From: Alistipes sp.
GTDB lineage: Bacteria > Bacteroidota > Bacteroidia > Bacteroidales > Rikenellaceae
NCBI GenBank assembly: GCA_017937765.1
Contig: JAGBCY010000018.1
Location: 30,697-94,696, forward strand
Reading direction: 5' to 3'
DNA: 64,000 nt
Part shown: positions 63,606 through 64,000 of the stretch, one piece after another
How positions within the stretch are numbered: position 1 is the first letter of the stretch
Layout: each line of letters opens with the position of its first letter
The notes under the pieces: model-generated
Told to the model about the DNA's origin: nothing
The model's database searches: none
What the model saw: the letters and a program-made list of their open reading frames with translations, nothing else
Made by a program: the position numbers and the translations under genes

Positions 63606-63744
63606 GAAAAATAATCGTTATCGTGTTACTCTCCTACAATAATTATTCTGCTCGTCATTGTGATTAATTGACTGATGAGTCTGTAGTTAAGGCATAATGA
63701 TGGATCGCGTTGATACGATTTAGTAAAAATTATTGACGAAATAT

Positions 63745-63775
63745 TTTGGAGAATAGAAAAAAGTGTGTATATTTG
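63745..63775 (+). promoter_or_regulatory. tRNA-His promoter
   Basis: TTTG at 63745-63748, a 19-nt spacer and TATATTTG at 63768-63775, 27 nt before the tRNA. Confidence 0.85.
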
Positions 63776-63802
63776 CACACCGATTTGGAAACAAATCTAC
63801 AC

Positions 63803-63877
63803 GGTGGATGTAGCTCAGCTGGTTAGAGTAGAGGATTGTGGTTCCTAAGGTCGTGGGTTCGAATCCCATCTTCCACC
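63803..63877 (+). tRNA. tRNA-His (anticodon GTG)
   Basis: Cloverleaf with acceptor GTGGATG/CTTCCAC, D-arm GCTC/GAGT, anticodon stem GAGGA/TCCTA with loop TTGTGGT (anticodon GTG), and T-arm GTGGG-TTCGAAT-CCCAT. The histidine-specific extra G(-1) at 63803 faces C73 at 63877. There is a T6-T67 mismatch in the acceptor stem, as in tRNA-Ala here. CCA is not encoded. Confidence 0.95.
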
Positions 63878-63880
63878 CTG

Positions 63881-63916
63881 AAACCTTGTTGCAAGCAATT
63901 GTAGCAAGGTTTTTTT
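63881..63916 (+). terminator. tRNA-His terminator
   Basis: AAACCTTG at 63881-63888 pairs with CAAGGTTT at 63905-63912, followed by a T-run. Confidence 0.8.
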
Positions 63917-64000
63917 GTGCCCTATAGTTTCTATAGCAGCACAAAAATAATAGATGTAATCAACTGAAACATACTACTATAAGGATGTTAGTGATTACAT

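Overview
The window looks like a chromosomal segment of a gut-type Bacteroidota, most likely Rikenellaceae (Alistipes-like). This rests on three things. Promoters repeatedly match the Bacteroidota pattern TTTG/TTG, 19-20 nt, TAnnTTTG, and there are almost no Shine-Dalgarno sites. The families are typical of the phylum: DUF4301, BACON, DUF1573, a GIN/DUF2807 protein, a pRiA4b ORF-3-like protein, a long NusB, and Rho with an acidic insertion. Base composition is moderate in GC with AT-rich spacers. The species assignment is inference; no rRNA is present.

Layout. 1-5 kb: murB (cut by the left edge) diverges from a DUF4301 protein, followed by bipA-rpiB. 5-11.5 kb: a TonB-dependent receptor, a small lipoprotein, and a minus-strand HAD phosphatase-malQ pair. 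11.5-18.8 kb: gyrB, udk, a gingipain-like lipoprotein, an iron alcohol dehydrogenase diverging from nusB, and DUF1573. 18.9-26.5 kb: yajC, mscL, a potassium-channel-like protein with an unusual filter plus a lipoprotein, a BACON lipoprotein, rubrerythrin, a ZIP transporter and a purine permease. 26.5-31.4 kb: a repeat-rich spacer with tRNA-Ala, then gpmI and alaS. 31.5-40.8 kb: two tandem M23 peptidases, a HAD hydrolase, a GIN-domain protein and an AddB-AddA repair nuclease pair. 40.8-44.4 kb: a compact operon of ABC exporter, HPr-kinase-like ATPase and SipW-type signal peptidase ending in ispF. 44.4-48.8 kb: tRNA-Leu, miaA, the pRiA4b-like gene, rho and an S1/P1 nuclease. 49-57.6 kb: two 2-oxoacid:ferredoxin oxidoreductase operons separated by an outer-membrane protein and a membrane-anchored Ser/Thr kinase. 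57.9-64 kb: an RluB-type pseudouridine synthase with a long charged N-terminus, a MATE transporter, a lipoprotein with a long leader, a probable relic of an alpha-L-fucosidase, a PTS-IIC-like permease and tRNA-His.

Most genes are housekeeping: translation and RNA modification (bipA, alaS, miaA, rluB, three tRNAs), DNA and RNA metabolism (gyrB, addAB, rho, nusB), cell wall (murB, M23 pair) and anaerobic metabolism (oxidoreductases, rubrerythrin, gpmI). Accessory character is concentrated in the surface lipoproteins, the ABC/kinase/peptidase operon, the Ser/Thr kinase and the tRNA-Ala spacer.

The most interesting signals are four. (1) Four genes (murB, the TonB receptor, the HAD gene, the ABC exporter) have their -7 box only 4-5 nt before the start codon, which predicts leaderless mRNAs. 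(2) The ABC/HprK-like/S26 operon resembles a peptide maturation and export module without a visible precursor. (3) A 61-bp duplication of the tRNA-Ala 3' end and its terminator looks like an integration scar. (4) A perfect 19-bp-arm palindrome lies between the HAD gene and gyrB.
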